Below the pieces are notes generated by a model. That model was not told the origin of the DNA. It saw nothing but the letters and a program-made list of their open reading frames with translations, and did no database searches. Below are positions 15,269 to 24,229 of a stretch of 64,000 nt of DNA, one piece after another. The position numbers were made by a program, and so were the translations under genes. The stretch lies in assembly GCF_002531755.2 (NCBI RefSeq), contig NZ_CP034998.1:620001-684000 (forward strand). The letters run 5' to 3'. This DNA comes from Rhizobium acidisoli. GTDB taxonomy: Bacteria > Pseudomonadota > Alphaproteobacteria > Rhizobiales > Rhizobiaceae. The stretch's first letter is position 1; each line of letters begins with the position of its first letter.

Positions 15269-16372
15269 TCAGCAGATCTCCGTCTTGCTGATCTTGATGC
15301 CAAAACCTTCCAGGCCGACATAGTGGCGTTCGCGGCTGGTCAGCAGCTTGATCGAGCTGACGCCGAGGTCCTTGAGGATCTGGGCGCCGAGGCCGATTTC
15401 CAGCCATTCGCTGTCGCGGGTCTGGGCTTCGGCATGGGCTTCGCGGCCCTGGTTGCGGGCCTTGCGGCCGTTGTCGTAATGGCCGACGCCGACCGAGCCC
15501 TCGCGCAGATAGACGATGACGCCGCGGCCTTCCTCGGAAATCTTCTGCATGTAGAAATCGACCGGGCTGTTCTTGCCGAACAGATCCTCGGCGACACTCT
15601 CCGGATGCAGACGCACCGGGATGTCGACGCCGTCGCGGATGTCGCCGAAGACGACGGCGAGATGCTGCATCGGGTCCCAGGGCAGGGAATAGGTATGAGC
15701 CTTGGCCTTGCCGAACGGGGTGTCGATGTCGAAGCTCGTGCCGTGCTCGACCAGCGTTTCCTTGCGCTGGCGATAGGCGATGAGATCGGCAACGGAGACG
15801 AGCTTCAGCCCGTGCTTCTCGGCGAAATCGACCACCTGCGGACCGCGCGTGACGGTGCCGTCGTCATTGACGAGTTCGGAGATGACGCCGATCGGCGGCA
15901 GGCCGGCGAGCTTGCAGAGGTCGACGGCGGCTTCCGTATGGCCGGAGCGCATCAGCACGCCGCCTTCGCGCGAGACAAGCGGAAAGATATGGCCGGGACG
16001 GACGAAATCGGCGGCGCCGACGTTCGGATTGGCGAGGTTGCGCACCGTCAGCGTCCGGTCGTCGGCGGAGATGCCGGTCGTCGTGCCGTGCTTGAAATCG
16101 ACGGAGACGGTGAAGGCCGTCGTGTGGGCCGAATCGTTTTCCGCCACCATGGCGTTGAGGTTGAGGCGCTTGGCCTCCTCCTTCGGCATCGGCGCGCAGA
16201 CGATGCCGGATGTGTGGCGGACGATGAAGGCCATCTTCTCCGGCGTGGTATGGACGGCGGCGACGATCAAGTCGCCCTCGTTCTCGCGATCGTTGTCGTC
16301 CATGACGACGACGATCTCGCCGGCCTCGAAGGCCCGGATGGCGTCGACGACGCGCTTCTGATCATACGACAT
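15269..16372 (-). CDS. ribB: 3,4-dihydroxy-2-butanone 4-phosphate synthase with degenerate RibA-like C-terminus
   Basis: A 367-residue riboflavin-synthesis enzyme converting ribulose 5-phosphate to dihydroxybutanone phosphate. The RibB half (about 1-205) has DRENEGD (28-34), the HTSGIVC block, HTTAFTVSVD and RSGHTEAAVDL. The C-terminal half resembles GTP cyclohydrolase II but lacks its zinc cysteines: the HSECLTGD-type motif reads RLHPESVAEDLFG. It is therefore probably monofunctional for RibB. The gene starts nine bases after the aroC stop, so the two are likely co-transcribed. Confidence 0.92.
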   Translation of the reverse strand: MSYDQKRVVDAIRAFEAGEIVVVMDDNDRENEGDLIVAAVHTTPEKMAFIVRHTSGIVCAPMPKEEAKRLNLNAMVAENDSAHTTAFTVSVDFKHGTTTGISADDRTLTVRNLANPNVGAADFVRPGHIFPLVSREGGVLMRSGHTEAAVDLCKLAGLPPIGVISELVNDDGTVTRGPQVVDFAEKHGLKLVSVADLIAYRQRKETLVEHGTSFDIDTPFGKAKAHTYSLPWDPMQHLAVVFGDIRDGVDIPVRLHPESVAEDLFGKNSPVDFYMQKISEEGRGVIVYLREGSVGVGHYDNGRKARNQGREAHAEAQTRDSEWLEIGLGAQILKDLGVSSIKLLTSRERHYVGLEGFGIKISKTEIC

Positions 16373-16381
16373 GGGACACTC

Positions 16382-17479
16382 CTATTTCAGGCGGCCGGTC
16401 TGGCCGCGGTCGCGAAGATAATGGTCGGCGATGGCGCAGGCGACCATCGCCTCGCCGATCGGCACGGCGCGGATGCCGACGCAGGGGTCGTGCCGGCCCT
16501 TGGTGCGGACATCGACATTCTTGCCGTCGGCATCGATCGACTGGCGCTCGGTCAGGATCGACGAGGTCGGCTTGACGGCGAAACGCGCCACCACCGGCTG
16601 TCCAGTCGAGATCCCGCCAAGAATACCGCCGGCATTGTTGGAAAGAAAGATCGGCACGCCGTCATTGCCCATGCGCATCTCGTCGGCATTGTCTTCGCCT
16701 GAGGTTTCGGCGGCGGCAAAACCATTGCCGATCTCCACACCCTTGACGGCGTTGATCGACATCAGCAGCGAGGCGATATCCTGGTCGAGCTTGGAATAGA
16801 TAGGCGCGCCAAGGCCGGCCGGCACGCCTTCGGCGATCACTTCGACGACGGCGCCGATCGAGGAGCCCGCCTTGCGGATGCCGTCGAGATATTCCTCCCA
16901 CACCGGAACGATCGCCGCATCGGGGGAGAAGAACGGATTCTGGCCGACCTGATCCCAGTCCCAGTTGCGGCGGTCGATCTTGTGCTTGCCGATCTGCACC
17001 AGGGCGCCGCGCACCGCCACGCCGGGCACCACGAGACGGGCGATGCCGCCGGCGGCGACCCTTGCTGCTGTCTCGCGCGCCGAGGAGCGGCCGCCGCCGC
17101 GATAATCGCGAATGCCGTATTTGAGGTCATAGGTAAAATCGGCATGGCCGGGGCGGAATTGCCGGGCGATCTCGCCGTAATCCTTGGAGCGCTGATCGGT
17201 GTTTTCGATCAGCATCGAGATCGGCGTGCCTGTCGTCGTCATCGTCTCGCCGTCGGCGTCGAGCATGACGCCGGAGAGCACCTTCACCAGGTCGTCCTCG
17301 CGCCGCTGCGTTACGAAGCGGGATTGCCCGGGCTTGCGCTTGTCGAGCCAGACCTGCAGGTCCTCGAGCTTGAAGCGCAGTCCCGGAGGGCAGCCGTCGA
17401 CGACGCAGCCGAGCGCCGGACCATGGCTTTCGCCCCAGGTGGTTACGCGGAAGAGGTGACCGAATGTATTGTGCGACAT
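16382..17479 (-). CDS. aroC: Chorismate synthase
   Basis: A 365-residue enzyme making chorismate from EPSP, the last shared step to aromatic amino acids. FMN-dependent family signatures are [18 protein letters not shown] near the N-terminus (GESHG at 16-20), [18 protein letters not shown] in the middle and [15 protein letters not shown] near the end. I chose the ATG at 17479 ([10 protein letters not shown]), which is the family start; an upstream in-frame ATG adds 23 unrelated residues. It is the first gene of the pair with ribB. Confidence 0.94.
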   Translation of the reverse strand: MSHNTFGHLFRVTTWGESHGPALGCVVDGCPPGLRFKLEDLQVWLDKRKPGQSRFVTQRREDDLVKVLSGVMLDADGETMTTTGTPISMLIENTDQRSKDYGEIARQFRPGHADFTYDLKYGIRDYRGGGRSSARETAARVAAGGIARLVVPGVAVRGALVQIGKHKIDRRNWDWDQVGQNPFFSPDAAIVPVWEEYLDGIRKAGSSIGAVVEVIAEGVPAGLGAPIYSKLDQDIASLLMSINAVKGVEIGNGFAAAETSGEDNADEMRMGNDGVPIFLSNNAGGILGGISTGQPVVARFAVKPTSSILTERQSIDADGKNVDVRTKGRHDPCVGIRAVPIGEAMVACAIADHYLRDRGQTGRLK

Positions 17480-17631
17480 GTGTTCCCACGGTGGCGCGCC
17501 AAAGCCGGTTGCGCCATTGCTTGAAAAGGCGCGACACTCATAGGCCAAAAAACCGTCGAGGCAAAAGCCTTTCTTTGCGTCAAACCGGCGGTGGCGGAAA
17601 TGCTGTTTCCGTCCATATCAACGGAAGGCGG

Positions 17632-20600
17632 TCAGGATGCCAGCCGCCATCCCGTTCCGGTGGCTTCGGTGGTGAAATCATCGAAGGAGAGCGGCCGCGA
17701 GAAGGCATAGCCCTGCAGGATATCGCAGCCGAGATCGCGCAGCAGTTCGGCATGGGCCGCCGTCTCTACCCCTTCGGCCACCGTCTCGACGCCGAGCGAG
17801 CGGGCGATGTCGATGATCGAGCGGACCAGCGCCCGCTCCTGCGTGGCGCCGACGATCGGCTGCACCAGCTGACGATCGATCTTCAGCCGCTTGGGCTTCA
17901 GCTTCAACAGGCTGACGATCGAGGTATGGCCGGTGCCGAAATCGTCGATCTCGATATCGATGCCGAGCGCCTTGATGTGCTCGAGATTGTGCGAGACGAC
18001 GTCCTCGCTCTCGTCGAGGAAGATCGATTCCACCAGTTCGAAGGAAAGCTCGCCGGGGCGGATATGCAGGTCGGCGAGCGATTCCAGCAGGCTGCCGTCA
18101 TGCAGCCGCCGCGCCGAAACATTGACCGAGACCTTGGGCACGGCAATGCCTTGCGCCGTCCAGCGCATCTTGTCGCGCAGCGCCGTTTCCAGCACGATCC
18201 GGTCGAGCATCTGCACGACATTGATCTCGTCGGCGATGCGCAGGAACTTGTCGGGCGCAAGCCACCCCTTGGACGGATGTTTCCAGCGCACCAGCGCCTC
18301 CACACCGGTCAGCTCCATCGTCCGGGCTGAGAATTGCGGCTGGTACCAGGCGGTGAACTCGCCATTGTCGATGCCGGCGAGGATCTCATCGGCCGTGCGC
18401 TTGGTGTTGACGATGTCGGCCTGGAGATTGTGATTGAAGAATTCGAAGCGATTGCGGCCCGTGCTCTTGGCGCGGTAGAGCGCGATATCGGCATTGATCA
18501 GGACCTTGCGCGCATCGACGTGAATGCCGTTGGCAAGCGCCACGCCGATCGAGACGCCGCAGCGGCAGGAAAAACCCTGGAAATCGATCGGCTGGCGCAT
18601 CTCCTCGATGATCCGCGCCGAAAGCTGCGCCATCTCCGTGTCGCCGACATCCAGGGCGAGGATGACGAATTCGTCGCCGCCGATGCGCGCGACGATATCG
18701 CTGCCGCGCACATTCTTGGCGAGCACCTTCGAGGCGTGCACCAGCATGGCATCGCCGGCGGCATGGCCAAGCGTGTCGTTGATGTCCTTGAAGCGGTCGA
18801 GGTCGATGTGCAGGATCGAGAATTTCTGCCGGTGCCGGCGGCCGTCATTCGTCAGCTCTTCGAGCGCGATATCGAGCTTGCGGCGATTGGCGAGGGCGGT
18901 CAGCGGGTCGTGCAGCGAATTGTGCTCGATCCTGTTCTTGGCAAGCTCGAGCTCGATATTCTTGGCGACCGCTTCGTCCTTGGCGGCTTTCAGCCGGATC
19001 GTCATCAGCACGTCTTCGGTGGCATCGAAGGCGATGCCCATGATCTTCATCTCGCCGGTTCCCGTCTGGTGGACCTTGCCGACCGAGCGGACGTAGCGCA
19101 CTGCGCCGCCATCGACGATCACCCGGCAGACGAGGGTGTGGGTATCGCCGTTCTTCTTGAAGTGGCGCGCGCTTTCCAGCGCCAGCCCCCGGTCCTCGGG
19201 GTGGATGCAGCCAAGCCAGGTCTCTTCGGTCATGAAGCCGTTGCGCGGCGCAAGCCCATAGAGTTCGTGCATGCGCTCGTTCCAGATCGAGCCGCCCCGG
19301 TCGGGCCGCGCTTCCCAGATGCCGCATTGATAGGAATTGAGCGCCAGGTCGAGCCGGCTCGATAGCTCGGCGAGTTGTCCCTCGCGGCTGGAAAGCTCTT
19401 CAAGCGCCAGCTCCAGCTCGGCATTCTTGACCTCGCTCATGTCTTTCGCCTTGCGCAGCGTATCGGTCGTCTCCGCATCGGCGGTCACGTCCCAGACGAT
19501 GCCGATCGTCCTGCTGACGCCGCCGGCATCGGTATAAAAGGCGCCGACCGAGCGGAGATGGCGGATGCCGCCATCGGCCCGCACGATGCGGTACTGCGCC
19601 GTGCAGGCGGCGCCGGCGATGCTGCAGCTGAAGAAATGCACTTCGGCGATCTCGCGGTCCTCGGGCAGGATCGCCGCCAGCCATTCGTCGAGCGCCCGGC
19701 TTCCTTCCTGCGCCGGCTTGCCGTGCAGGGCCGCCGCACGTGCATCCCAGAGCAGGCTGCTCGAATGATCTTCCAGCTCCCAGATGCCGATATTCGAGGA
19801 TTCCAGCGCCAGATCGAGCCGCTGCGACAGTTCCTTGAGTTTCGCCTCGCGCGTTTCCAGCTCGGTGATATTGCGATTGCGCTCGCCGAGCAGAAGGGTC
19901 GCGAAGAAGATCGGGATGATGATGATGCAGCCGGCGGCAAGGACGATCAGGCGCAGCTCGGTGCGGTTCTCCGGTATCGCGTCCCAGCCGCTGTTCGGAA
20001 CGACGGAGAGTTCCCACTTGCCGCCGGCAAAGCCGATCTTCTGGCGCATCGGATTCTTGTCGTCGATCTCGGAGGACCCGAAGAACGGCGCGGCTGTCGC
20101 GGCCCTCGCCGGTGAGCCGATATCCCGGAGGGCGATCGATAGATGGTTGAGATGCGGAAAACGTTCCCGGTTCTCGCGGTCGCGCGCCGGCATGAGCCCG
20201 GTCGCCTCGTAGAACATCTGCTGGTCGATGATGAGTTCGACCGCCCCCCACAGCCGCCGTTGGCCGTTCTCCTTGACGAAAACCGGGAAGAATATTGCAA
20301 AGCCGTCCCGGCCGTCGGTGCTGACAGGGCCATAGAAGCGCGCCGACTGATCGCCGGCCGCCGGCGTCATGGCCTGGCGTGAAAACAGCGTTGCTCGCAC
20401 GTCGCGACCGATCTCCTCATTGCCGGGTAGCCTGGGATAGACGTTGTCGATAATGAAATCCGGTGCGACGGCGATGTGAATGAAGGACGGATTCTGGATC
20501 AGCAGCCAGTTGATCTGCCGCTCCATCTCCTCTCCGTTTGCGGCGCTGACGGAGATCAGATTGGCAAGGTCGCGGACCATGCTGAGGTCCATATTGATCT

Positions 20601-20805
20601 CGGCCATCACCCGGGCGCGGATGAGGTTTGCCTCGCTTTCGGTGCGGATATGAAGTTCGCGCTCATAAGATTGAGTATTGGCCCGATCGAGGCCGAAGCC
20701 GACCATGATGACGACAAGGGCGACAAGCGATGAAACCAGAAACGAGACGCGGGTATTCTTCAACACGCGCCGCAACTGCTTGTTGTCGCTCAGCCTGGAT
20801 AACAA
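17632..20805 (-). CDS. Sensory diguanylate cyclase/phosphodiesterase (CHASE-like, PAS, GGDEF, EAL)
   Basis: A 1057-residue membrane protein that should make or degrade cyclic di-GMP. Two membrane segments (about 18-40 and 285-308) enclose a periplasmic sensor of the CHASE type. Two PAS/PAC units follow (about 330-450 and 480-610), joined by a coiled linker. The GGDEF domain keeps RIGGDEFVIL and the EAL domain keeps GVEALVRWKH, DDFGTGHTS and KIDRQLV, so both may be active. It is a single gene with no operon partner; the signal sensed is unknown. Confidence 0.9.
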   Translation of the reverse strand: MLSRLSDNKQLRRVLKNTRVSFLVSSLVALVVIMVGFGLDRANTQSYERELHIRTESEANLIRARVMAEINMDLSMVRDLANLISVSAANGEEMERQINWLLIQNPSFIHIAVAPDFIIDNVYPRLPGNEEIGRDVRATLFSRQAMTPAAGDQSARFYGPVSTDGRDGFAIFFPVFVKENGQRRLWGAVELIIDQQMFYEATGLMPARDRENRERFPHLNHLSIALRDIGSPARAATAAPFFGSSEIDDKNPMRQKIGFAGGKWELSVVPNSGWDAIPENRTELRLIVLAAGCIIIIPIFFATLLLGERNRNITELETREAKLKELSQRLDLALESSNIGIWELEDHSSSLLWDARAAALHGKPAQEGSRALDEWLAAILPEDREIAEVHFFSCSIAGAACTAQYRIVRADGGIRHLRSVGAFYTDAGGVSRTIGIVWDVTADAETTDTLRKAKDMSEVKNAELELALEELSSREGQLAELSSRLDLALNSYQCGIWEARPDRGGSIWNERMHELYGLAPRNGFMTEETWLGCIHPEDRGLALESARHFKKNGDTHTLVCRVIVDGGAVRYVRSVGKVHQTGTGEMKIMGIAFDATEDVLMTIRLKAAKDEAVAKNIELELAKNRIEHNSLHDPLTALANRRKLDIALEELTNDGRRHRQKFSILHIDLDRFKDINDTLGHAAGDAMLVHASKVLAKNVRGSDIVARIGGDEFVILALDVGDTEMAQLSARIIEEMRQPIDFQGFSCRCGVSIGVALANGIHVDARKVLINADIALYRAKSTGRNRFEFFNHNLQADIVNTKRTADEILAGIDNGEFTAWYQPQFSARTMELTGVEALVRWKHPSKGWLAPDKFLRIADEINVVQMLDRIVLETALRDKMRWTAQGIAVPKVSVNVSARRLHDGSLLESLADLHIRPGELSFELVESIFLDESEDVVSHNLEHIKALGIDIEIDDFGTGHTSIVSLLKLKPKRLKIDRQLVQPIVGATQERALVRSIIDIARSLGVETVAEGVETAAHAELLRDLGCDILQGYAFSRPLSFDDFTTEATGTGWRLAS

Positions 20806-20892
20806 AATGAAACCCCCATCGTCCGGGCAACTGTAGGGGGCGGGGGTTAATTTACGATTGCCCGCAGGCGATGCTGTTGACGGAATGATGCT

Positions 20893-21228
20893 TCATTCAA
20901 AGAGTTCGGCATGTGTACCGGCAGCCACGAACACAACCAGATTCTTTTTTTCATCTACCGTGTAGATAAGGAGAAAATCCCCGCCGATATGACATTCTCG
21001 ATGATCTTTCCAGTCACCCGTCAGCTCGTGGTCCTTAAGTTCGGCCGGTAGAGGACCATCGTTATCGACGATCAAGCCGATGACTCTCTTCAGTGCGACC
21101 ATGTCATATCGGCCAGACCTCGAAAGACGCTCCCAATCTTTTTGGAGTTGCCTGGTATGGCTTGATTGCCGCGGCAGCGAAGCCCGCTTGCTGGAGGCGG
21201 ACTTCGCTTGTTTCTTGTCACTTGGCAA
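20893..21228 (-). CDS. YafQ/RelE-family toxin of a type II toxin-antitoxin pair
   Basis: A ribosome-associated mRNA endonuclease-type toxin of about 111 residues. The core shows HTRQLQKDWERL, LKDHELTGDWKDHRECHIGGDFLLIYTVD and the late basic/aromatic strand, matching YafQ proteins, with catalytic histidines in DHELTGDWKDH. No ATG exists near the start. A TTG at 21228 overlaps the antitoxin end by 11 bases and a GTG at 21267 by 50; I use the TTG because homology begins later still. The overlap with the antitoxin suggests coupled translation. Confidence 0.78.
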   Translation of the reverse strand: MPSDKKQAKSASSKRASLPRQSSHTRQLQKDWERLSRSGRYDMVALKRVIGLIVDNDGPLPAELKDHELTGDWKDHRECHIGGDFLLIYTVDEKKNLVVFVAAGTHAELFE

Positions 21229-21499
21229 TCTTGTTTCTCTCAAGTGACTCGAACAGCTCTTCAGCACTATTAAAATGCTCGCCGCGACCCGCCTTGATGG
21301 CTCTTGCTTCCTCCATCGCAGCGATTGTTTCGGCGTTCGGGCGAGTCAACTCCACCGGAAGAGCTTTATCCCGGGCAATCCTGGTTAAAACGATGCGGAT
21401 GATATCCGAGGTCGTCAAACCGAGACTGTCGAGTACCAACGCGGCGCCATCCTTCACCGAAGGGTCAATGCGGGCGCGCACATATGCGTTTGCAGCCAT
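21218..21499 (-). CDS. RelB/DinJ-family antitoxin
   Basis: A 93-residue ribbon-helix-helix antitoxin partnering the downstream YafQ-like toxin. The N-terminal strand and helices (AYVRARIDPSVKDGA, LGLTTSDIIRIVLTRIARD) are the DNA-binding RelB/DinJ fold; the C-terminal part (ETIAAMEEARAIKAGRGEHF) would wrap the toxin. It is the first gene of the pair, and the complex should repress its own promoter in the 21500-21560 region. A GGAGG-like site precedes the ATG. Confidence 0.85.
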   Translation of the reverse strand: MAANAYVRARIDPSVKDGAALVLDSLGLTTSDIIRIVLTRIARDKALPVELTRPNAETIAAMEEARAIKAGRGEHFNSAEELFESLERNKIAK

Positions 21500-21832
21500 C
21501 TTTGCCTCCTTGTCGAGTGGACGAGTATGTAGCCCAACTGAGCAACATTTTCAAGCGGCGGGATATGCTTCCTCAAGAAATCGAACCGTTACTTGTCTTA
21601 CAGGTGTTAATTGTCTGATTTTAGGGTGACCCATCTGAAATCATTCTGTCCAATGCGGAGAAATCGTTGGTAGACCGCAAAAGCAGCGGTTAACGCTATG
21701 TCTTGATTATATTTAAAATCCTATTCATCAATTAGGCGGGAAAAGCCATTCTTACGGGCAATTTTCGCCATATTCAGGAGGCTATGTGTGGCCAGTCATG
21801 TTCTCGTGCAGCGTCTGAAAAGGATTGTCGCC

Positions 21833-22093
21833 ATGCGTTTCGTCGTCGCCACGCTTTTGGCAACAGCAAGTTTTCTGTCGCCGATGAGCGGTTTTGCCGA
21901 GAGCGCCGATGTCGAGGCGACGATCAAGAAGGTCGACACCGCCAATCTGGTGCTGACGCTCGATGACGGCAAAACCTATCAGGCGCCCGAGGAATTCAAT
22001 TTCGACGGCCTCGAAGCCGGCGTGAAGGTCATCGTCTTCTACACCGAGGTAGACGGCAAGCGCGTCATCAACGATCTCGATATCGTCAAGTAG
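21833..22093 (+). CDS. DUF1344 small periplasmic protein
   Basis: An 86-residue exported protein. Residues 1-22 form a signal peptide (MRFVVATLLATASFLSPMSG then FAES). The mature part is a small beta-rich domain (VEATIKKVDTANLVLTLDDG, KVIVFYTEVDGKRVINDLDI) typical of DUF1344, which is common in rhizobia. I chose ATG 21833 over the GTG at 21788 because AAAGGA lies upstream and the signal peptide begins there. Its function is unknown. It stands alone, followed by a toxin-antitoxin remnant. Confidence 0.8.
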   Translation: MRFVVATLLATASFLSPMSGFAESADVEATIKKVDTANLVLTLDDGKTYQAPEEFNFDGLEAGVKVIVFYTEVDGKRVINDLDIVK

Positions 22094-22208
22094 GAAGCCT
22101 GAACGTCTAGATCGGCTATAAAATTCATCTTCATTCAGCTACATATATACACTATGACCCGTCGGCGCAGAGCAAACGCAACGGTGTGGGACAATCGTGT
22201 CCGCTATG

Positions 22209-22463
22209 GAGAATGATCGTATGAAGCACGCCTCGATCATAGTGCGCGCGGATTGGGATGAGGAGGCTGGCGTTTGGGTTGCCAGCAGCAACGATATCGA
22301 AGGGTTGGCGATCGAGGCAGACACCCTCGAAGCTCTTGAGCCTAAGGTTGTCGCAGCTATAACCGATCTTTTCGAGCTGAACGGTTTTACTTCGAGCCTG
22401 CCGGAAATTCCTATCCATATTATGGCCGAACAGCTCGTTCGCATTCCCAATCCGACCTACTGA
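22209..22463 (+). CDS. DUF1902 antitoxin-like protein (HicB-type partner)
   Basis: An 84-residue-or-shorter protein with the HicB/DUF1902 fold: ASIIVRADWDEEAGVWVASS then NDIEGLAIEADTLEALEPKV. Proteins of this kind act as antitoxins to HicA mRNA-cleaving toxins. ATG 22221 (MKHASII) is the likeliest start, with upstream GTG/ATG alternatives at 22197 and 22206. Four bases after its stop begins a broken hicA, so the antitoxin-like gene appears to have outlived its toxin. Confidence 0.7.
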   Translation, partial: ENDRMKHASIIVRADWDEEAGVWVASSNDIEGLAIEADTLEALEPKVVAAITDLFELNGFTSSLPEIPIHIMAEQLVRIPNPTY

Positions 22464-22467
22464 GCAC

Positions 22468-22661
22468 ATGGCCGGCTATCTACGTGAACTCAAAGAGCTG
22501 CTGTTGAAAGCTGGCTGCGGATATGTGCGGCCGGGAAAGGGTGATCACGAAATCTGATATAGCCGATTTCCAACCGCCATTTCACGGTCGATCATGGGGT
22601 AAAATCGCGCCATACGGCCGATGAGACGCTGAAACAGGCCGGACTTCCGAAAGCATTTTGA
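22468..22661 (+). pseudogene. Decayed HicA-family toxin gene
   Basis: The first 29 codons read as a HicA N-terminus (MAGYLRELKELLLKAGCGY, then RPGKGDHEI) but end in TGA at 22555-22557 where the family has a tryptophan codon. A shift of frame a few bases later restores SNRHFTVDHGVKSRHTADET and KQAGLPKAF before a TGA at 22659-22661. One nonsense change plus one indel therefore inactivate the toxin. The start lies four bases after the DUF1902 stop, the usual pair spacing. Unlike the GC-run indels further right, a base substitution here suggests true decay. Confidence 0.75.
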
Positions 22662-22676
22662 TTCAGGTGCGACGCC

Positions 22677-23267
22677 CTACAGCCAGACGATCGTCCGCTC
22701 AGTCGTATCGATCCTGACAATCTGGTCCTGCGGGATCCCGCCGTCGGCAGCGCTGCTCTTCGGCAGGTCGGCGATCATCTGGAACAGTGTGCGGATGACG
22801 CCGCCATGGGTGACGCAGACGGTGGGACGATCGACGGATTGCAGCCATGAGCCGGTGCGCCAGGAGAGAATCTCGTAGCTTTCCGCATCGTCGCCCGGCG
22901 GGATGAAATCCCATTTCGAGGCGTTGCGTTCGGCCACCCGCTCGCGCTGCGTCGCCTTCAGCTCCTTGAGCGTCGAGCCCTCCCAGTCGCCGAAGGAGAT
23001 CTCGACCAGCCTCGGATCGGTGCGATAGGCAAGCGGCGGCAGGCCCATGGCGCCGCGCACGATTTCCATGGTCGCGCGCGTGCGCTGCAGCGGGCTTGCG
23101 ACGAAATCGAATTCATCGACCGTGTCGCCGAGAATTTCGCCAAGCGCCACCCCGTTCTGCCGGGCCTGTTCCAGGCCCGTGGCGTTCATCGGGATGTCCT
23201 TCTGGCCCTGCAGGCGGCGCTCGGCATTCCAGTCGGTCTGGCCGTGTCTGATCACGTAGATAAGCAC
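22677..23267 (-). CDS. Histidine phosphatase family protein (phosphoglycerate-mutase-like)
   Basis: A 196-residue enzyme with the phosphohistidine motif RHGQTDWN (RHG at 7-9) and the second catalytic histidine in VTHGGVIRTLF. The arginine and glutamate of SPLQRTRATMEI and ISFGDWEG complete the site. Family members include cofactor-dependent mutases and broad phosphatases such as CobC-like enzymes; the substrate cannot be told. The gene lies 21 bases downstream of fabI on the same strand and may be co-transcribed with it. Confidence 0.88.
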   Translation of the reverse strand: MLIYVIRHGQTDWNAERRLQGQKDIPMNATGLEQARQNGVALGEILGDTVDEFDFVASPLQRTRATMEIVRGAMGLPPLAYRTDPRLVEISFGDWEGSTLKELKATQRERVAERNASKWDFIPPGDDAESYEILSWRTGSWLQSVDRPTVCVTHGGVIRTLFQMIADLPKSSAADGGIPQDQIVRIDTTERTIVWL

Positions 23268-23288
23268 GGTCTCTGCTCCGGGAATGCT

Positions 23289-24107
23289 TCAGTCCTTGAC
23301 GACCGAAATGTCAGGGGCGTCGACCGCCTTCATGCCGATGACATGATAGCCGCTGTCGGCATGGTGCACTTCGCCGGTGACGGAGCGCGAGAGGTCGGAC
23401 AGCAGATAGAGGCCGACATCGCCGACTTCCTCGATGGTGACGGTGCGGCGCAGCGGCGCGTTGTATTCGTTCCACTTCAGAATATAGCGGAAATCGCCGA
23501 TGCCGGAGGCTGCAAGCGTCTTGATCGGGCCGGCCGAGACGGCGTTGACGCGGATGTTCTGCGGTCCGAGGTCGACGGCCAGATACTTGACGCTCGCTTC
23601 GAGCGCGGCCTTGGCGACACCCATGACGTTATAGTTCGGCATCACCTTTTCGGCGCCGTAATAGGTCAGCGTCAGCATGGCGCCGCCATCCGTCATCAGC
23701 TTCTCGGCGCGGCGTGCGACCGAGGTGAAGGAATAGACGGAGATCTGCATCGTCTTGGCGAAATTGTCGGCCGAGGTGTCGACGTAGCGGCCGGTCAGCT
23801 CGTCCTTGTCGGAGAAGCCGATCGCATGCACGAGGAAATCGATCTTGCCCCAGAGCTTTTCGACGTTTCCGAAAACCTCGTCGATGGTGGCTTCGTCGGC
23901 AACGTCACAGTGGCCGACCAGCGTCGCGCCGATTTCGGCGGCGAGCGGCTCGACGCGCTTCTTCAGCGCATCGCCCTGGTAGGTGAGCGCAACTTCTCCG
24001 CCCTGCGCATGAATGGCCTTGGCAATACCCCACGCAATCGAGCGATTGTTGGCGACACCCATGATGACGCCGCGTTTGCCTGCCATGAGGCCGGATGCTT
24101 GAGCCAT
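23289..24107 (-). CDS. fabI: Enoyl-[acyl-carrier-protein] reductase (NADH)
   Basis: A 272-residue reductase that completes each round of fatty-acid elongation. It is a short-chain dehydrogenase with the FabI-type nucleotide motif GVANNRSIAWGIAKA near the N-terminus, the LTLTYYGAEKVMPNY segment, and the catalytic Tyr and Lys of YNVMGVAK. The late VRVNAVSAGPIKTLAASGI loop is also typical. Length and start (MAQASGLMAGKRGVIMGV) match alphaproteobacterial FabI. It leads a short minus-strand unit with the phosphatase. Confidence 0.93.
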   Translation of the reverse strand: MAQASGLMAGKRGVIMGVANNRSIAWGIAKAIHAQGGEVALTYQGDALKKRVEPLAAEIGATLVGHCDVADEATIDEVFGNVEKLWGKIDFLVHAIGFSDKDELTGRYVDTSADNFAKTMQISVYSFTSVARRAEKLMTDGGAMLTLTYYGAEKVMPNYNVMGVAKAALEASVKYLAVDLGPQNIRVNAVSAGPIKTLAASGIGDFRYILKWNEYNAPLRRTVTIEEVGDVGLYLLSDLSRSVTGEVHHADSGYHVIGMKAVDAPDISVVKD

Positions 24108-24229
24108 ATTTCGCTCCCTAGGAATTCTGATTGATCCTGCCTATGGCATAGGCCGCTAATCGGTTCAAGCTTGGCCTGGATCATCAACTGTTAGGTTTCG
24201 TAACAAAGGGTGCGAAAGTCATAAATATT

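Noticed and set aside
15092..16702. A 536-codon plus-strand frame opposite ribB and aroC
   Set aside because: The minus strand encodes recognisable RibB and AroC motifs; this frame is a mirror with no domain or ribosome site.
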